From an uncultured Saprospiraceae bacterium (GTDB lineage Bacteria; Bacteroidota; Bacteroidia; Chitinophagales; Saprospiraceae): 64,000 nt of DNA. The stretch's first letter is position 1. Each line of letters begins with the position of its first letter. Both the position numbers and the translations under genes were made by a program. Where the stretch lies: contig CAKZUK010000006.1 in NCBI GenBank assembly GCA_937921775.1, positions 21,812 through 85,811 of the forward strand, read 5' to 3'. Shown piece by piece: positions 47,601 through 57,296 of this stretch. A model generated the notes under the pieces. That model did not search any database and was not told where the DNA came from. It worked only from the letters and a program-made list of their open reading frames with translations.

Positions 47601-50600
47601 GTTGTTCCGAAAACTTAATTGAAAATTCTAATGTAAATATTATTGATTATAACAATCCGCCGGTACTTTCATTCTTACCGGTGACCGATCCTAACTATAC
47701 ACTGTCAGGAGACACCGCTATTTGGGTGGTCCAACATTGTAATACTTCTTTTGATTCTGAAGCGGGTATTACTTGGATTGCTTTGGAAGATAGTACAGGT
47801 GCAATACAAGTGGTTTCAATCGAAGATATTAGTGATCCATCGAACATTACAAGTCTCCCTGTGAATCCATATGGTACCAACAGTTATTTTACGGAAACAC
47901 CAGGACTAGAGCTCGCCAATGGTAGCTCAACCCTCGATGAAATCTGTAATACAATTCGTATAAAAGCTTTGGTCAATGAATGTGGAACAACCAGTTTTCA
48001 TACACGTGTTGGATGGAATTGTGTATCTCCAACAGATCCTTTTTGGACACCAGAATTATACCCACCTTGTAATGACCTTACAGTTGCGCATTCAGTGACA
48101 ACACTTGACCCATTTATTGATGGAAATGTTGTACAACAAGCAACACCACCACCGGGTATGTGTGATACAGTAACCATTGGTGTGCTTTTAAGAAATACAG
48201 ATCAAGGGGCTATTTTTGACTTAGTTTCTCAATTTATTTTACCACTTCAAGGAGCTACATTAGTACCAGGGGGAGTGGAAATTGCCTACCCTTCTAGCAG
48301 TGCCTATGTTTCGGTACCAACCGATCCAACATACGTAGGAGCAAATGCTTTAGGGCAGATTTACCAATTTGATGATTTCTCTGGTGTCAGTACTTACTTA
48401 GACGGAAATGGACTCAAAGGTTTTGATCCATTAAATGCTGCAAGTGATTCCAACGAAATGAGAATCCGTTATCGTTTTGTAACAGATTGTGATTTTATTG
48501 GAGGTTCTATTGCACGTTATACCTTTCAAGGAATTAAAGGCTGTGGTGATTCTACTAATTATGAAACTGGTGAAACACTCCCTATCTATATAGATGGTGG
48601 TGATCCAATTCCACCTAGAGAATTTGAAACTTTCTTTAGTAGTAACAGTGCCTTGATTCCTGCAGTGACTACTACCTTGGAGCTAACTTTCGTAAACACG
48701 GATCCAACAGCAATTACGGATACCTTAGATAAGGTTAGTTTAAGATTACCTTTAGACTATGTCTTTGACCCATCTTCAACTACACCAATTTTACCAGGAA
48801 GTTGGACCACCACTGATATAGATATAGACACGGTTTCAGGCTTCCAAACTATCTACTGGTGTATGCCAATTGGTTTGATGCCAGGTGATTCTGCTGTTTG
48901 GAGCTTTGATGTAACTGCACCATTTATTGAATGTGATACCACCAGTATTGAGGTGGAGCTTTATACTGTAGCTCGTGTTTCTGTAAACTGTCCATTAATT
49001 GGTGAGGATTGTAATTTACATACGATTACTTCCACCAACGTAGGCACAACCGAAACACTGCCAGTGCTACAAGATGTTTTAGATTTTGACTTTAATCTAG
49101 TTACTTCCATTTGTAATGGTGGTGATGAAGAACAGATTACCATCAATGGTGCCGTCACCAATCCGGGACAAGACTTTAGTGCCGGTAACTTTGGAGTTGA
49201 ATATTATTACGATTCGAATACTTCAGGCGATTACGATATTGGAGATTTGTTACTTGGCTTGTTTAACGAAAGTGGACCAATCCCAAGTTATGGGGAATTG
49301 CTTTTTGAACATACCTTTGCCATCCAAGACTTTCAGGCTTGTAACATTATCGTTAGAATTGACAGCACTGGTCTTGGTCTTTGCCAAAGCGTTGAAGTCC
49401 TTTTACCAGAACCACAATTATTGAATGCTGGTGAAGATCAATTGTTCTGTGCAACCGCTCCAGCTACCATCATTACTTCAGTAGGTGATGCAGGTTGCTT
49501 ATCTATGACTAATTATACCTACAACTGGACTGCAATTCCGCCAGCTAATGTAGCTACTGATTTAAGTTCAACTAATATCCCGAATCCGGTTTTGAGTATT
49601 CTTCAAGACCCCACCGTTCAGGATACCTTATATTATATTTTAGAAACAACTCGACCAAACTGTTCTGCGGTAAGTATGGATACCATTGCAATTATCAGAG
49701 GTATTGGTATGGAGGTAGTGATGGGTGGTCCAATAGAAATTTTACCAGGTACAGATACTATCTTAATGCCAATGGCAAGTGGAGGTATTTTACCTTATAC
49801 TTATGATTGGGAACTGAGCCCAACATTGGATGATCCAACAATCGAAAATCCTACAGTAGATCCTACAGTAGACACTTGGTACACCGTTACCATCACTTCA
49901 GCAGGAGGCTGTACAGTTGTTGATTCTGTTTTGGTACAAATTGCAAACAACGTAATTGCGGTAGTTAATGCTTCTGATACAACAGCTTGTGAAGGATCAA
50001 GCTATGAATTGATTGCATCAGGAGGTACCGATTACCTTTGGGAAGCACTCCCTGGTAATCCACTAAACGGATCTTTAAGTGCCTTCAATATTGCCAATCC
50101 AATATTTAGCGGAGGCTTACAAAACGAAGTATATAACTACCATGTGATCGTAACTGATGTTGCCTTCCCTGGAGAAGTAGATACCGCGACGGTGCAAATC
50201 ACCATTCCACTTTTACCAACAGTTAGTGCAACAACACCGGGGACTGGTCTCTCTTGTGGTAATGGCGAATTAGTAACGCTTACTGCAAGTGGAGCTACTA
50301 TTTATACTTGGACAATACCAGCAGATGGTCCAAGCCCAATTGGTGTACTACCAACGATAGTCGTCTCTCCAAGTGTAACCACCATCTACGAAGTAACGGG
50401 TATTGATGCAACAACTGGTTGTACCGACACCGATCAAATAACCATCACCGTCAATGAAGTCAATGCTGTTGCAAACGCATCAACGACCGCGACTTGTCTA
50501 GGTGATACCGTATTTTTGACCACACCAACAAACGGTGTGAACATTAACTGGTATGATGGTACAACTTTAGTAGGAACAGGAACGCCAGTAGCAGTTGTAC

Positions 50601-53600
50601 CTACAGCTATGACAACGTATACACTTACAGTAGAAAGCGCCTTGTCTTGTTCTGATACCACAACGGTGACCGTAGATGTGTTACCGCTACCATCAATAAC
50701 AAGTACGCCAGTAGCAGACTTTTCAAGATGTGATGGCGAAACGTTTCCGGTTTCTATTTCAATAGGTGAAGACATTCAATCTTATTCTATTGAAGGAACA
50801 GGAAATTATGATAGTGATATATTACTTAGTTCTAATACTTTAAATTTCAATGCTGTTTACTCAAGTGATACCGCAACTTTTGAAGTTTATTTATTTGGTG
50901 TAACAGATGGTTGTGCCGCAGTAGAAACCTTTAGAATTATTCCATGTGCTTGTGAGTCGCCGCAACTTATTAGTACTGCAGTTTCGCAAGCAACTTGTGG
51001 TAACGCAGATGGAGGAATTGAAATTCATATCAACGATGATCCAGCCAATTACAATTGGTTTTGGTCACCAACTGGTTCTGGAGGAAATATCAGTACAGAT
51101 TTGCCAGCAGGTATTTACACGGTTCAAATTGTAAATCAAACCAACCCGGATTGTAATACAACAGTTTCTATCGCTGTGACGAATGGTGATGGTCCGATTG
51201 CAACTTATGTATCTACTCCTGCTACTTGTGCCGCAGCAGACGGTACAGCAACATTGTCCCCTGCATCCTATGATTATGATTGGGGACTTGGATTAACTGG
51301 AAATGTTCAGACGAACCTGACTAGTGGAACACATTTCGTAACTGTTATTGATCCAGCCAATCCGACTTGTCCAAACTACTTGACCGTCTTTATTGATGAA
51401 GAAAATGCCTTGACGGCAATAGTGGAAACAGTAGTCGCGCCTGATTGTGGCGTAGCCAACGGCACGGTGACGATCCATACCTTAGGAGGTAGCGATGATT
51501 ATACCTTTACATGGGAAGATGGTTTTGTCTCAACAGACAGCACCAGAGCCAATTTAGAATCAGGAACTTATAATCTAACGATAACTGACAATGGTCCACT
51601 AGCTTGTGAACTTGAACTGGTCTTTATTTTGAATGATAATGTGCCACCAGCTACGATTACAATAAACTCTGCTGTTGCACTAAGTTGTGAAGGAGCATCG
51701 AATGGATCAGTTCTATTTGATGTTGTTTACGATGGTTTATTTACAGTGCCAGCGGATACGGTGATCACAGATGGTACCAGCGTTTATACTAATGGTAACT
51801 TACCAGCAGGTGATTACTGCATGGTGATTACAGATGGGAATGGATGTGTGGCAGGAAATTCTTGTTTCACGATTGAAGAACCAGATCCGATCGTATTGGT
51901 CTATACCATTTCGCCAGCTTGTGCGATTCCAATATTTATTGATTTGGAAGTGAGTGGAGGAACTGGACCATATACTTATAACTGGAATCCAGGAGATACC
52001 AATCAAGATCAAAGTGTCTTAGATGCAGGTAGTTTTCAGCTAACGGTTACTGATGCTAATTTGTGTCCATTACAAGATGTAGTTACGGTACTTCCATGTA
52101 CCGCTTGTCAGGACCCAACATTGAATAGTATTCAGGTTGTAGAAGCTGATTGTGGCTTTGCCAATGGTCAGATTACGATAAGTCTCTATGAAGATGAAAG
52201 TAATTATACTTATACTTGGACGCCAGATTTAGGTAATGGAACTGGAAATGTTAAAACAGATTTACCATTTGGAGGATATACTATTCAGATTGTTGATAAT
52301 GCATTTCCAACTTGTAATTTAGAAGTAGAAGTATTGTTGGCCAATGCAGATGGTCCAACAGCATCTTATATCAGTACACCTGCTACTTGTGCAGCAGCTG
52401 ATGGTACTGCAACTTTGACACCTGCTAACTTTACTTATACTTGGGATGATCCAAATACAATGGGAGGTGCCAGTCCAACCGACTTAACTTCAGGTTCTTA
52501 TTTCGTAACGATAGAAGATCCAGCAAATCCAGGTTGTGAAAATGTAATGCAAGTAATCATTCAAGAAGACAATCCTCTTTTGGCTGTAGCCGAAACAGTG
52601 GTCGCACCTGATTGTGGAATTGCAAATGGAGAAGTGACGATTCACGCAAGTGGAGGTAGTGGAGATTATAGCTTCTATTGGCCAGCCAATGTAACGGCAA
52701 ATGATAGTGTTGGTACCAATATGCTAGCAGGAATTTATGCTGTAACGATTGTAGATAACGATATGGATATAGCATGTGAGCTGCCATTTATTTTTGTTCT
52801 AGAAGATGATGTACCAGCAGCAGCAGTGACGATAACAGATACGATTGATGTGTCTTGTCCGGGAGCTTCAGATGGTAGTATTGTTTTTGATATTGTTTTT
52901 GATGTACTCTTTACTCAAGCAGCTGATACGATTATTTCGGATGCCTTTCAGGAATATGAAAATGGAAGTTTACCAGTAGGTAGCTATTGTGTATACATTA
53001 GAGATGGTAATGGTTGTGTTGCTGGATCAGCTTGTTTTGAAATAGAAGAGCCAGATCCTTTAGAGTTGTTCTTTGTCATGAAAGAAGACTGTGGAGATAA
53101 CGGAGAAATTGATGTAACGGTAATAGGAGGAACACCCGGTTATACTTATGATTGGATACATATTCCGGGAACGGATGACCCTGAAGACCTGACAGGTTTG
53201 TCAGTAGATACATTTAATCTACTAGTGACGGATGCTTCGGGATGTACGATTCAGGAAACTGAAGTGATCCTTCCTACTTGTTCGGAGCCATGTGAAATAT
53301 TTGCTTCAGATTCTACTTGGCTACAGGTTAGTGAGTGTGGAGGAAGTGGTTATCTCTGTTTAAATTTATCTATTGAAGATATTTTCGATTATTTGATTTA
53401 CGATAATGGTGTCCTTTATGACGGTGATATTTCAGGTTGTAATTGGGATTCTGTTGGAGTCTATGCTTACTCAGAGTTATTTGGACAAGGAGATCTAGGA
53501 CCTTATGAGATAACCTCATGGGAAGTAAACGGAGAGTTGTTTATGGGAGAGTTTGAAGACATTCCAGCTTTACTCGATTCGATGAATACTTGGGATCCAA

Positions 53601-55198
53601 CAGGAGAATGGACCTTATCGTCAGTAGGTCAATTCATAATCGGAGGTAATCAAGACAATGTTTATAGCCCCATAGAAATTGACGCAATTGATTTTGGTAC
53701 GACTTCCATACTTGGTATTAATTTCATTGCTGAGCCAAATGGATTTACGATAGAATTATTAGAAGGGCCACACGAGGTGATCATCACAGATACGGTATCG
53801 AACTGTACAGATACCTTATATGTTTCGGCAGTTTGTACGACACCTGATACCATTTATTTTCCAGTTGAAGTAGGAGATACTGACACGCTCTGTCTCAGTG
53901 ATTTAGAATTGGTTGGTAACATTGATACCATGTACAACATCTGTCCTGATTTAGACTTTTCTTCGATTGTCTTTATTGATGGAACCTTATGTATGGAAAT
54001 TACGGGAGTCATAATAGGAGTGGATACCGCTTGTATTGTTGCTTGTGACGATCTAGGAATTTGCGATACAACTTATGTAATAATAGATGTGATACCGCCT
54101 TATAATCTCGTTCTTGACGATGTTTGCCTAGGGGAAATGAATATGCATTGTATTGATACGAGTTTGTTAGAAATCCCTGGTACGCCAGTCACGATGAGTA
54201 ATGTTTGTCCAGGACTTTCAGGAGAGCATGTCGTTTTTGAGTTGGATTTAGATAACTTCTGTGTGAATTATAATGCTTTATATCCTGGCTTGGATACAGC
54301 CTGTGTTGAGCTTTGTGATGCTATGGGGAATTGTGATACGATGACCTATTATATTTCAACAATTTCTTGTGTAACTATTACACCTGAGTGGGTGATTGAT
54401 ACGGTTTATATTTTCGAGACAGATACTTTCTGTATTGATACGACGGAATTACCTGGAAATATGATTGTCTCATTTGAGAATATATGTGAAGATGAAGGAA
54501 CAGGAGATGTTGACTTTTATTTAGATCCAATTACACTTTGTGTGAATTACACAGGTTTGACTTTAGGAAAAGATACTGCCTGTGTTGTTGCCTGTGATGA
54601 ACTGGGCTATTGTGATACCACATATTTCTGTATTTTTGTTGAAGAATTTTTGGATGGCCCATTTGCTTATGATGATGGCTGTGATACCACCAATGTAGGG
54701 ACACCGATAGTTCTCGATGTGATTGCGAATGATACCTTGTTTGATGGAAAAGATACGCTGTATGTTTTAGATGAACCACTCTATGGAACGGCAACGGTCA
54801 ACCTTGATTGCTCCATTACCTATAATCCAAGTGATGAGTTCTGTGAGCGTTCAGATGAATTTACTTATGTGGTTTGTACACCAAACGGTTGTGATACAGC
54901 AAGTGTTTGTGTTTGGATCTCTTGTGTCGATATCGTAATTTTTACCGCAGTTTCACCGAATAGAGACGGAGCAAATGATGTGTTTTTTATAGCTGGAATT
55001 TTAGACTTTCCAGATAATGAACTGACCATTTTCAATCGTTGGGGGAATGCGGTTTACGAAACAGTTGGCTACCAAAACGATTGGTCTGGCACATGGGATG
55101 GAAATAAGGATTTACCTGACGGGACGTATTGGTATGAGTTGAAATTGAATGATGAAACCGGAAGAGTATTTAAAGGTTATTTGGAAATATATCGCTAA
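44618..55198 (+). CDS. Giant T9SS type B surface protein with SprB-like repeats and internal duplication
   Basis: The protein has 3,526 residues and starts at an ATG with a signal peptide ending INAQ. The first 1,600 residues are DUF11-like beta domains with many Cys pairs. Ig-like and SprB-type repeats follow (GGTGPYTYNWNPG, DGNGCVAG). Residues near 2110-2495 and 2496-2890 are a tandem duplication of about 386 residues, both copies with STPATCAAADGTATL, ETVVAPDCG and DGNGCVAG. About 3077-3344 holds three copies of an 85-90-residue unit with CDxxGxCDTT. A cadherin-like domain with IANDT and SITYNPSDEF precedes the T9SS type B (CHU_C) domain (about 3437-3526, SPNRDGANDVF, IFNRWGN, DGTYWYELKL, GYLEIYR). 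It is probably exported by T9SS and surface-attached, in adhesion or gliding. No PorP/SprF gene follows, although many type B cargo genes have one next to them. Confidence 0.93.
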   Translation: MNRTLQYLIITLVCVFSSQLINAQNNLSVSFDSPASVPDFLNICGDPDSEVVRVNLVGIATDTRTNIVATAHLFKGVQFSSFDATASSPGVTYDMASDPENPVFNLPDLSPSGTASVVIAFSITANCEYTDTLIANGAALVLDTWEFVYDMGVSTGIQELDNNTEYRDAFAVPSFTADMENLFGKARAGDCLTRDIVVTSSGLDGFIDSLYYDNLQGEGVWVQNIAVNGVPLTITKTLNGTDTLITGVIDASHFALNTASGGPGNGDGFFDPNETAVITETLCLLNCSTSRASVHDMSWGCSGRYCETTTVTDFIEVGQGAANVVGEEIGIIPDQFAGYCQTGNTSITFINDGVEVDPGFATMLNVELGIGLGSTFLMNDGGFTISSMTIAGVTIPASAMTTLDGNPLFSTDPDGPGGLSDFDGDGFYDDLMLNDSIEMTAYYDFECSMAQELGDDETCPNDISTSFNARIDYDDTCGDRIIALESNYFRPSNSRPSYENFSDTDAFALTDTFYVTHTQTRSVRFFEKSCGSGEELHVTVVLPPGINPIISETALSRNEVSFYPLSSSTISNDTLYLIYDASLTPFIIGEYAIQLGFQADCTAPLGPTAFETEFAFYCPDCDCKHIWWCSELQGPTIHSTDPPCPPVPCDPGLKTLGFDVNRTTFGYTDNTYTTAFDPGMANKKVAISCDSVAMRITNIVGEQAISDSIGMVITYSNVDETFDTTETFLFDYGTLRITHAGSEYLCTVDSTVLTVEIVDSTKILHFDLDSCLIDFGIILDPVDTVEFVANFTLNPEGPYPVQFRTVPNLRGYGYAELDGVEYPCDNFGDEFTIAKNITVFDAPNSNSFPEGCETAYLNYRLITINNGFVDWFGTEYRQAVRIDSISFNFDPNILDGFDVFEPQVSIPGHPVYGNAYYPVPGFDLFPSGQYTARFDTLLSVPSLNEVASYSFNFRIQVTPNCHSDVSSSSGNNTYSFIPEIYFRDRYYASVIGDGSCSENLIENSNVNIIDYNNPPVLSFLPVTDPNYTLSGDTAIWVVQHCNTSFDSEAGITWIALEDSTGAIQVVSIEDISDPSNITSLPVNPYGTNSYFTETPGLELANGSSTLDEICNTIRIKALVNECGTTSFHTRVGWNCVSPTDPFWTPELYPPCNDLTVAHSVTTLDPFIDGNVVQQATPPPGMCDTVTIGVLLRNTDQGAIFDLVSQFILPLQGATLVPGGVEIAYPSSSAYVSVPTDPTYVGANALGQIYQFDDFSGVSTYLDGNGLKGFDPLNAASDSNEMRIRYRFVTDCDFIGGSIARYTFQGIKGCGDSTNYETGETLPIYIDGGDPIPPREFETFFSSNSALIPAVTTTLELTFVNTDPTAITDTLDKVSLRLPLDYVFDPSSTTPILPGSWTTTDIDIDTVSGFQTIYWCMPIGLMPGDSAVWSFDVTAPFIECDTTSIEVELYTVARVSVNCPLIGEDCNLHTITSTNVGTTETLPVLQDVLDFDFNLVTSICNGGDEEQITINGAVTNPGQDFSAGNFGVEYYYDSNTSGDYDIGDLLLGLFNESGPIPSYGELLFEHTFAIQDFQACNIIVRIDSTGLGLCQSVEVLLPEPQLLNAGEDQLFCATAPATIITSVGDAGCLSMTNYTYNWTAIPPANVATDLSSTNIPNPVLSILQDPTVQDTLYYILETTRPNCSAVSMDTIAIIRGIGMEVVMGGPIEILPGTDTILMPMASGGILPYTYDWELSPTLDDPTIENPTVDPTVDTWYTVTITSAGGCTVVDSVLVQIANNVIAVVNASDTTACEGSSYELIASGGTDYLWEALPGNPLNGSLSAFNIANPIFSGGLQNEVYNYHVIVTDVAFPGEVDTATVQITIPLLPTVSATTPGTGLSCGNGELVTLTASGATIYTWTIPADGPSPIGVLPTIVVSPSVTTIYEVTGIDATTGCTDTDQITITVNEVNAVANASTTATCLGDTVFLTTPTNGVNINWYDGTTLVGTGTPVAVVPTAMTTYTLTVESALSCSDTTTVTVDVLPLPSITSTPVADFSRCDGETFPVSISIGEDIQSYSIEGTGNYDSDILLSSNTLNFNAVYSSDTATFEVYLFGVTDGCAAVETFRIIPCACESPQLISTAVSQATCGNADGGIEIHINDDPANYNWFWSPTGSGGNISTDLPAGIYTVQIVNQTNPDCNTTVSIAVTNGDGPIATYVSTPATCAAADGTATLSPASYDYDWGLGLTGNVQTNLTSGTHFVTVIDPANPTCPNYLTVFIDEENALTAIVETVVAPDCGVANGTVTIHTLGGSDDYTFTWEDGFVSTDSTRANLESGTYNLTITDNGPLACELELVFILNDNVPPATITINSAVALSCEGASNGSVLFDVVYDGLFTVPADTVITDGTSVYTNGNLPAGDYCMVITDGNGCVAGNSCFTIEEPDPIVLVYTISPACAIPIFIDLEVSGGTGPYTYNWNPGDTNQDQSVLDAGSFQLTVTDANLCPLQDVVTVLPCTACQDPTLNSIQVVEADCGFANGQITISLYEDESNYTYTWTPDLGNGTGNVKTDLPFGGYTIQIVDNAFPTCNLEVEVLLANADGPTASYISTPATCAAADGTATLTPANFTYTWDDPNTMGGASPTDLTSGSYFVTIEDPANPGCENVMQVIIQEDNPLLAVAETVVAPDCGIANGEVTIHASGGSGDYSFYWPANVTANDSVGTNMLAGIYAVTIVDNDMDIACELPFIFVLEDDVPAAAVTITDTIDVSCPGASDGSIVFDIVFDVLFTQAADTIISDAFQEYENGSLPVGSYCVYIRDGNGCVAGSACFEIEEPDPLELFFVMKEDCGDNGEIDVTVIGGTPGYTYDWIHIPGTDDPEDLTGLSVDTFNLLVTDASGCTIQETEVILPTCSEPCEIFASDSTWLQVSECGGSGYLCLNLSIEDIFDYLIYDNGVLYDGDISGCNWDSVGVYAYSELFGQGDLGPYEITSWEVNGELFMGEFEDIPALLDSMNTWDPTGEWTLSSVGQFIIGGNQDNVYSPIEIDAIDFGTTSILGINFIAEPNGFTIELLEGPHEVIITDTVSNCTDTLYVSAVCTTPDTIYFPVEVGDTDTLCLSDLELVGNIDTMYNICPDLDFSSIVFIDGTLCMEITGVIIGVDTACIVACDDLGICDTTYVIIDVIPPYNLVLDDVCLGEMNMHCIDTSLLEIPGTPVTMSNVCPGLSGEHVVFELDLDNFCVNYNALYPGLDTACVELCDAMGNCDTMTYYISTISCVTITPEWVIDTVYIFETDTFCIDTTELPGNMIVSFENICEDEGTGDVDFYLDPITLCVNYTGLTLGKDTACVVACDELGYCDTTYFCIFVEEFLDGPFAYDDGCDTTNVGTPIVLDVIANDTLFDGKDTLYVLDEPLYGTATVNLDCSITYNPSDEFCERSDEFTYVVCTPNGCDTASVCVWISCVDIVIFTAVSPNRDGANDVFFIAGILDFPDNELTIFNRWGNAVYETVGYQNDWSGTWDGNKDLPDGTYWYELKLNDETGRVFKGYLEIYR
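50946..53288 (+). repeat. Internal tandem duplication in the giant T9SS protein gene
   Basis: Two units of about 1,160-1,185 bases (50946-52103 and 52104-53288) encode collinear, clearly homologous segments. The second copy has short insertions. They have drifted well apart in DNA, but stretches such as the codons for ATCAAADGTA remain close. Confidence 0.8.
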
Positions 55199-55347
55199 TG
55201 AGGTGCTAATGCGCTTTGATTTAGCCTTTAAGATTATAAAGAAGAGCATGTTTGAAAAAGTGTGTCAGCTCGCAGATTTTCCTTTTGGGAATTGTGAGTA
55301 CGCCAATGGAAATGACACATTCAACCATATAATGAGAAAACAAAAAC

Positions 55348-55380
55348 AAAAGCAGCTCTTGGTGACAAGAGCTGCTTTTT
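55348..55380 (+). terminator. Terminator of the giant T9SS gene
   Basis: A perfect 13-bp stem (55348-55360 with 55367-55379) and a 6-base loop end in five T, about 150 bases after the stop and just before the convergent gene. It may also serve the minus strand. Confidence 0.8.
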
Positions 55381-55434
55381 AGTTGGTTTTAAATTAAGTA
55401 ATTAGTATAGTTAGATTTTAAACGTATTAGCCAG

Positions 55435-55833
55435 TTAAGCTAATTCTCCTTGATCGTCAGTTATTTTATTGAGAATATTAGAAAGCAGTTTTTCAGAATA
55501 GTACATGTATTTATTATCAGTCAATAAGTCAAAAGAACGTTCTGCGTTGTATTTGTTCAGCTTGGTACGAATGATGAGCAGCTTTGCTTTCATTTTCGTG
55601 TAGCCCTCAATACTTTTAAGCATTTTTTCATAACGAAGTGAAAAGATGAAATGTTGATTCTCTTCTTCCTCCTTCTTTTGTTGCTGATGTAATATACTGG
55701 TAGAATCGTCTACATCGAATGATTTGACGATAGTGTTGATTTGATAATCAATGAATTGTAGTTTCGAGTCGATGAAGCTATATATATGCTCCTTTAAAAC
55801 GGACTCTTGGTCTGTAGGTGTAAAATATTTCAT
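55435..55833 (-). CDS. Small all-helical protein of unknown function
   Basis: I recognise no family. The protein has 132 residues, starts at an ATG, and has no signal peptide. It appears helical throughout, with a charged stretch QQQKKEEEENQH in the middle and heptad-like Leu/Ile spacing in SIEGYTKMKAKLLIIRTKL. A coiled-coil or helical bundle is likely. It probably acts in the cytoplasm. The gene is convergent with the giant cargo gene and has about 600 bases upstream without another gene. Codon use and composition resemble those of real genes here, so I think it is expressed. Confidence 0.6.
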   Translation of the reverse strand: MKYFTPTDQESVLKEHIYSFIDSKLQFIDYQINTIVKSFDVDDSTSILHQQQKKEEEENQHFIFSLRYEKMLKSIEGYTKMKAKLLIIRTKLNKYNAERSFDLLTDNKYMYYSEKLLSNILNKITDDQGELA

Positions 55834-56434
55834 GGTTGACTTGTAACTAGTTTAATTTTCCTGAGGGAATTTTAAATAGTCTTATTGGTTATGTTAATAA
55901 AGCGCTACTAGTCTAGTGTAGCTTGGTTCCACTATACTGTAAGACAAATAGTGTGCTATTTTATTAAAATAAAAAAAACCTTTGTGACTGTGGAGAAAGC
56001 TAAATAAGAGCTCTTTTGAATTCTATTTAAAAAGTAAAAAAAGCCATTATTAAAAACTGTTGAGTATAAAGAACTGGTAAGTATAGAGCTAGAAATGATG
56101 TTTCATTTGCTATGAAAGAAGTCTTAATAAAATAGATATAGGAATGTTAAAAAGGTGTGACGCCTTTTAAGCCTTGCTTCTCAAAGAAAATCACAGGCAC
56201 TTACAGATAAATATTTCCATAATAAACGAAGCCCGATCAAGGATATTGACCGGGCTTCGTTGGATAAAGGAATAATTTGAACTTTTTTGAAGAAAATTGC
56301 TTTTTTTAGCGAATCGTCTTAAAAAAAACTGATCATTTTAAGCAACAGCTTTTACCATTTGGCTAATAAAATGATTGTTTTTTTTAGAAATTCTGTGGCC
56401 AAGCACGGAATTTATCAATGACCCTAAATGACTA
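55834..56434. other. Intergenic region with a long hairpin
   Basis: About 600 AT-rich bases with no gene found. The only strong feature is a hairpin at 56225-56261. Confidence 0.5.
56225..56261 (-). terminator. Probable terminator of the Gly-rich lipoprotein gene
   Basis: A 16-bp stem with one mismatch (56225-56240 with 56246-56261) and a 5-base loop lies about 170 bases past the stop on the minus strand, followed by TTATTATGG. Its core GCCCGAT resembles the hairpin at 10640. Confidence 0.6.
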
Positions 56435-57211
56435 TTATCTTCTCTTAAAGCAAACATCTCCTTCCATAGCTGCTTTACCTTCTAGGATATCAATTAATGG
56501 TGTTACCATTGTCAAAGTCTTACCATCAATGGTCGCATTCTTCATAGTCGTTTTCTTGATCTTGCCCGGAAAGTGGTAGATGGTTTTATAACTTGCGTCA
56601 GCAAAAAACATCTTAGCCATTCCTAACTCTTCTTCACTCATAGACGAGCTTGCTTGGTCCGCAGCCATACGCGTAAATTTTCGTTTAGCTAGCTTAAACA
56701 TTCCTTTTGCAGAACCACCAGGGAGCAGACCACCTCCTCCGTCACCAGAACCTCCACCAGCTCCAGCCAAACCACCCGTCATTGCATTGTCACCTTGTAG
56801 CTTATCAAGATCCTTTAGGAAATAATCAATCTCCTTCATGTCATCAAAATCGATAGCGAATTTAATAATCATTTTCTCTTTAGCCTCGCTCATTATAGTG
56901 TGAACGTATACCTTTTTCAGAATTTCAGGGTGACTAAACTTGCGTTTAAGTGAATCAGGTGCATCTGTGAAATACATAATGGTATCCATTTCAGTAGGCA
57001 TTTCTAGATCCATTTCACCTTCTTTTTTCGCTTCATCCATCATGCCTTCCAGCATTTCTTTGGTTCCAGCTTCCATTAGGGCACTCATGTCCATTGTGAT
57101 CACATATTTACCAGTACCATTTTTCTTAAGGAACATTTCCTCTACAATGTCAATGCAGCTGGTTGCTGTTAAAAAACAAAAAGCTACTAACAGATAAGTT
57201 AATTTCTTCAT
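56435..57211 (-). CDS. Lipoprotein of unknown function with Gly-rich linker
   Basis: The protein has 258 residues starting at an ATG. The signal MKKLTYLLVAFCFLTATSC is a lipoprotein signal with lipid Cys19. The mature part begins IDIVEEMFLKKNGTGKYVIT, then a Met- and Glu-rich helix (MSALMEAGTKEMLEGMMDEA), beta-strands (KVYVHTIMSEAKEKMIIKF), and a 26-residue Gly-rich stretch at about 145-170. A C-terminal part has YKTIYHFPGKIKKTTMKNAT, with an end at KAAMEGDVCFKRR. I know no family for it with certainty. It is probably periplasmic and membrane-anchored. A clean promoter at 57265-57296 with both boxes suggests a strong single-gene unit. Confidence 0.75.
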   Translation of the reverse strand: MKKLTYLLVAFCFLTATSCIDIVEEMFLKKNGTGKYVITMDMSALMEAGTKEMLEGMMDEAKKEGEMDLEMPTEMDTIMYFTDAPDSLKRKFSHPEILKKVYVHTIMSEAKEKMIIKFAIDFDDMKEIDYFLKDLDKLQGDNAMTGGLAGAGGGSGDGGGGLLPGGSAKGMFKLAKRKFTRMAADQASSSMSEEELGMAKMFFADASYKTIYHFPGKIKKTTMKNATIDGKTLTMVTPLIDILEGKAAMEGDVCFKRR

Positions 57212-57264
57212 TATGCGTATATAATTGTTTAAAAATCAAAAAAGTAGAACGTATCGAATTGCGG

Positions 57265-57296
57265 CAAAAGTACTAATGTAATTGCTAATTAGCAAA
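57265..57296 (-). promoter_or_regulatory. Promoter of the Gly-rich lipoprotein gene (both boxes)
   Basis: On the minus strand, TTTG (57293-57296) is followed after 20 bases by TACTTTTG (57265-57272), which matches the Bacteroidota -33/-7 pattern in sequence and spacing. The -7 box lies about 53 bases before the ATG. Confidence 0.7.

Noticed and set aside
55149..55382. Open frame of 77 codons at the end of the giant gene
   Set aside because: It overlaps the CHU_C coding end in another frame and runs through the terminator hairpin.
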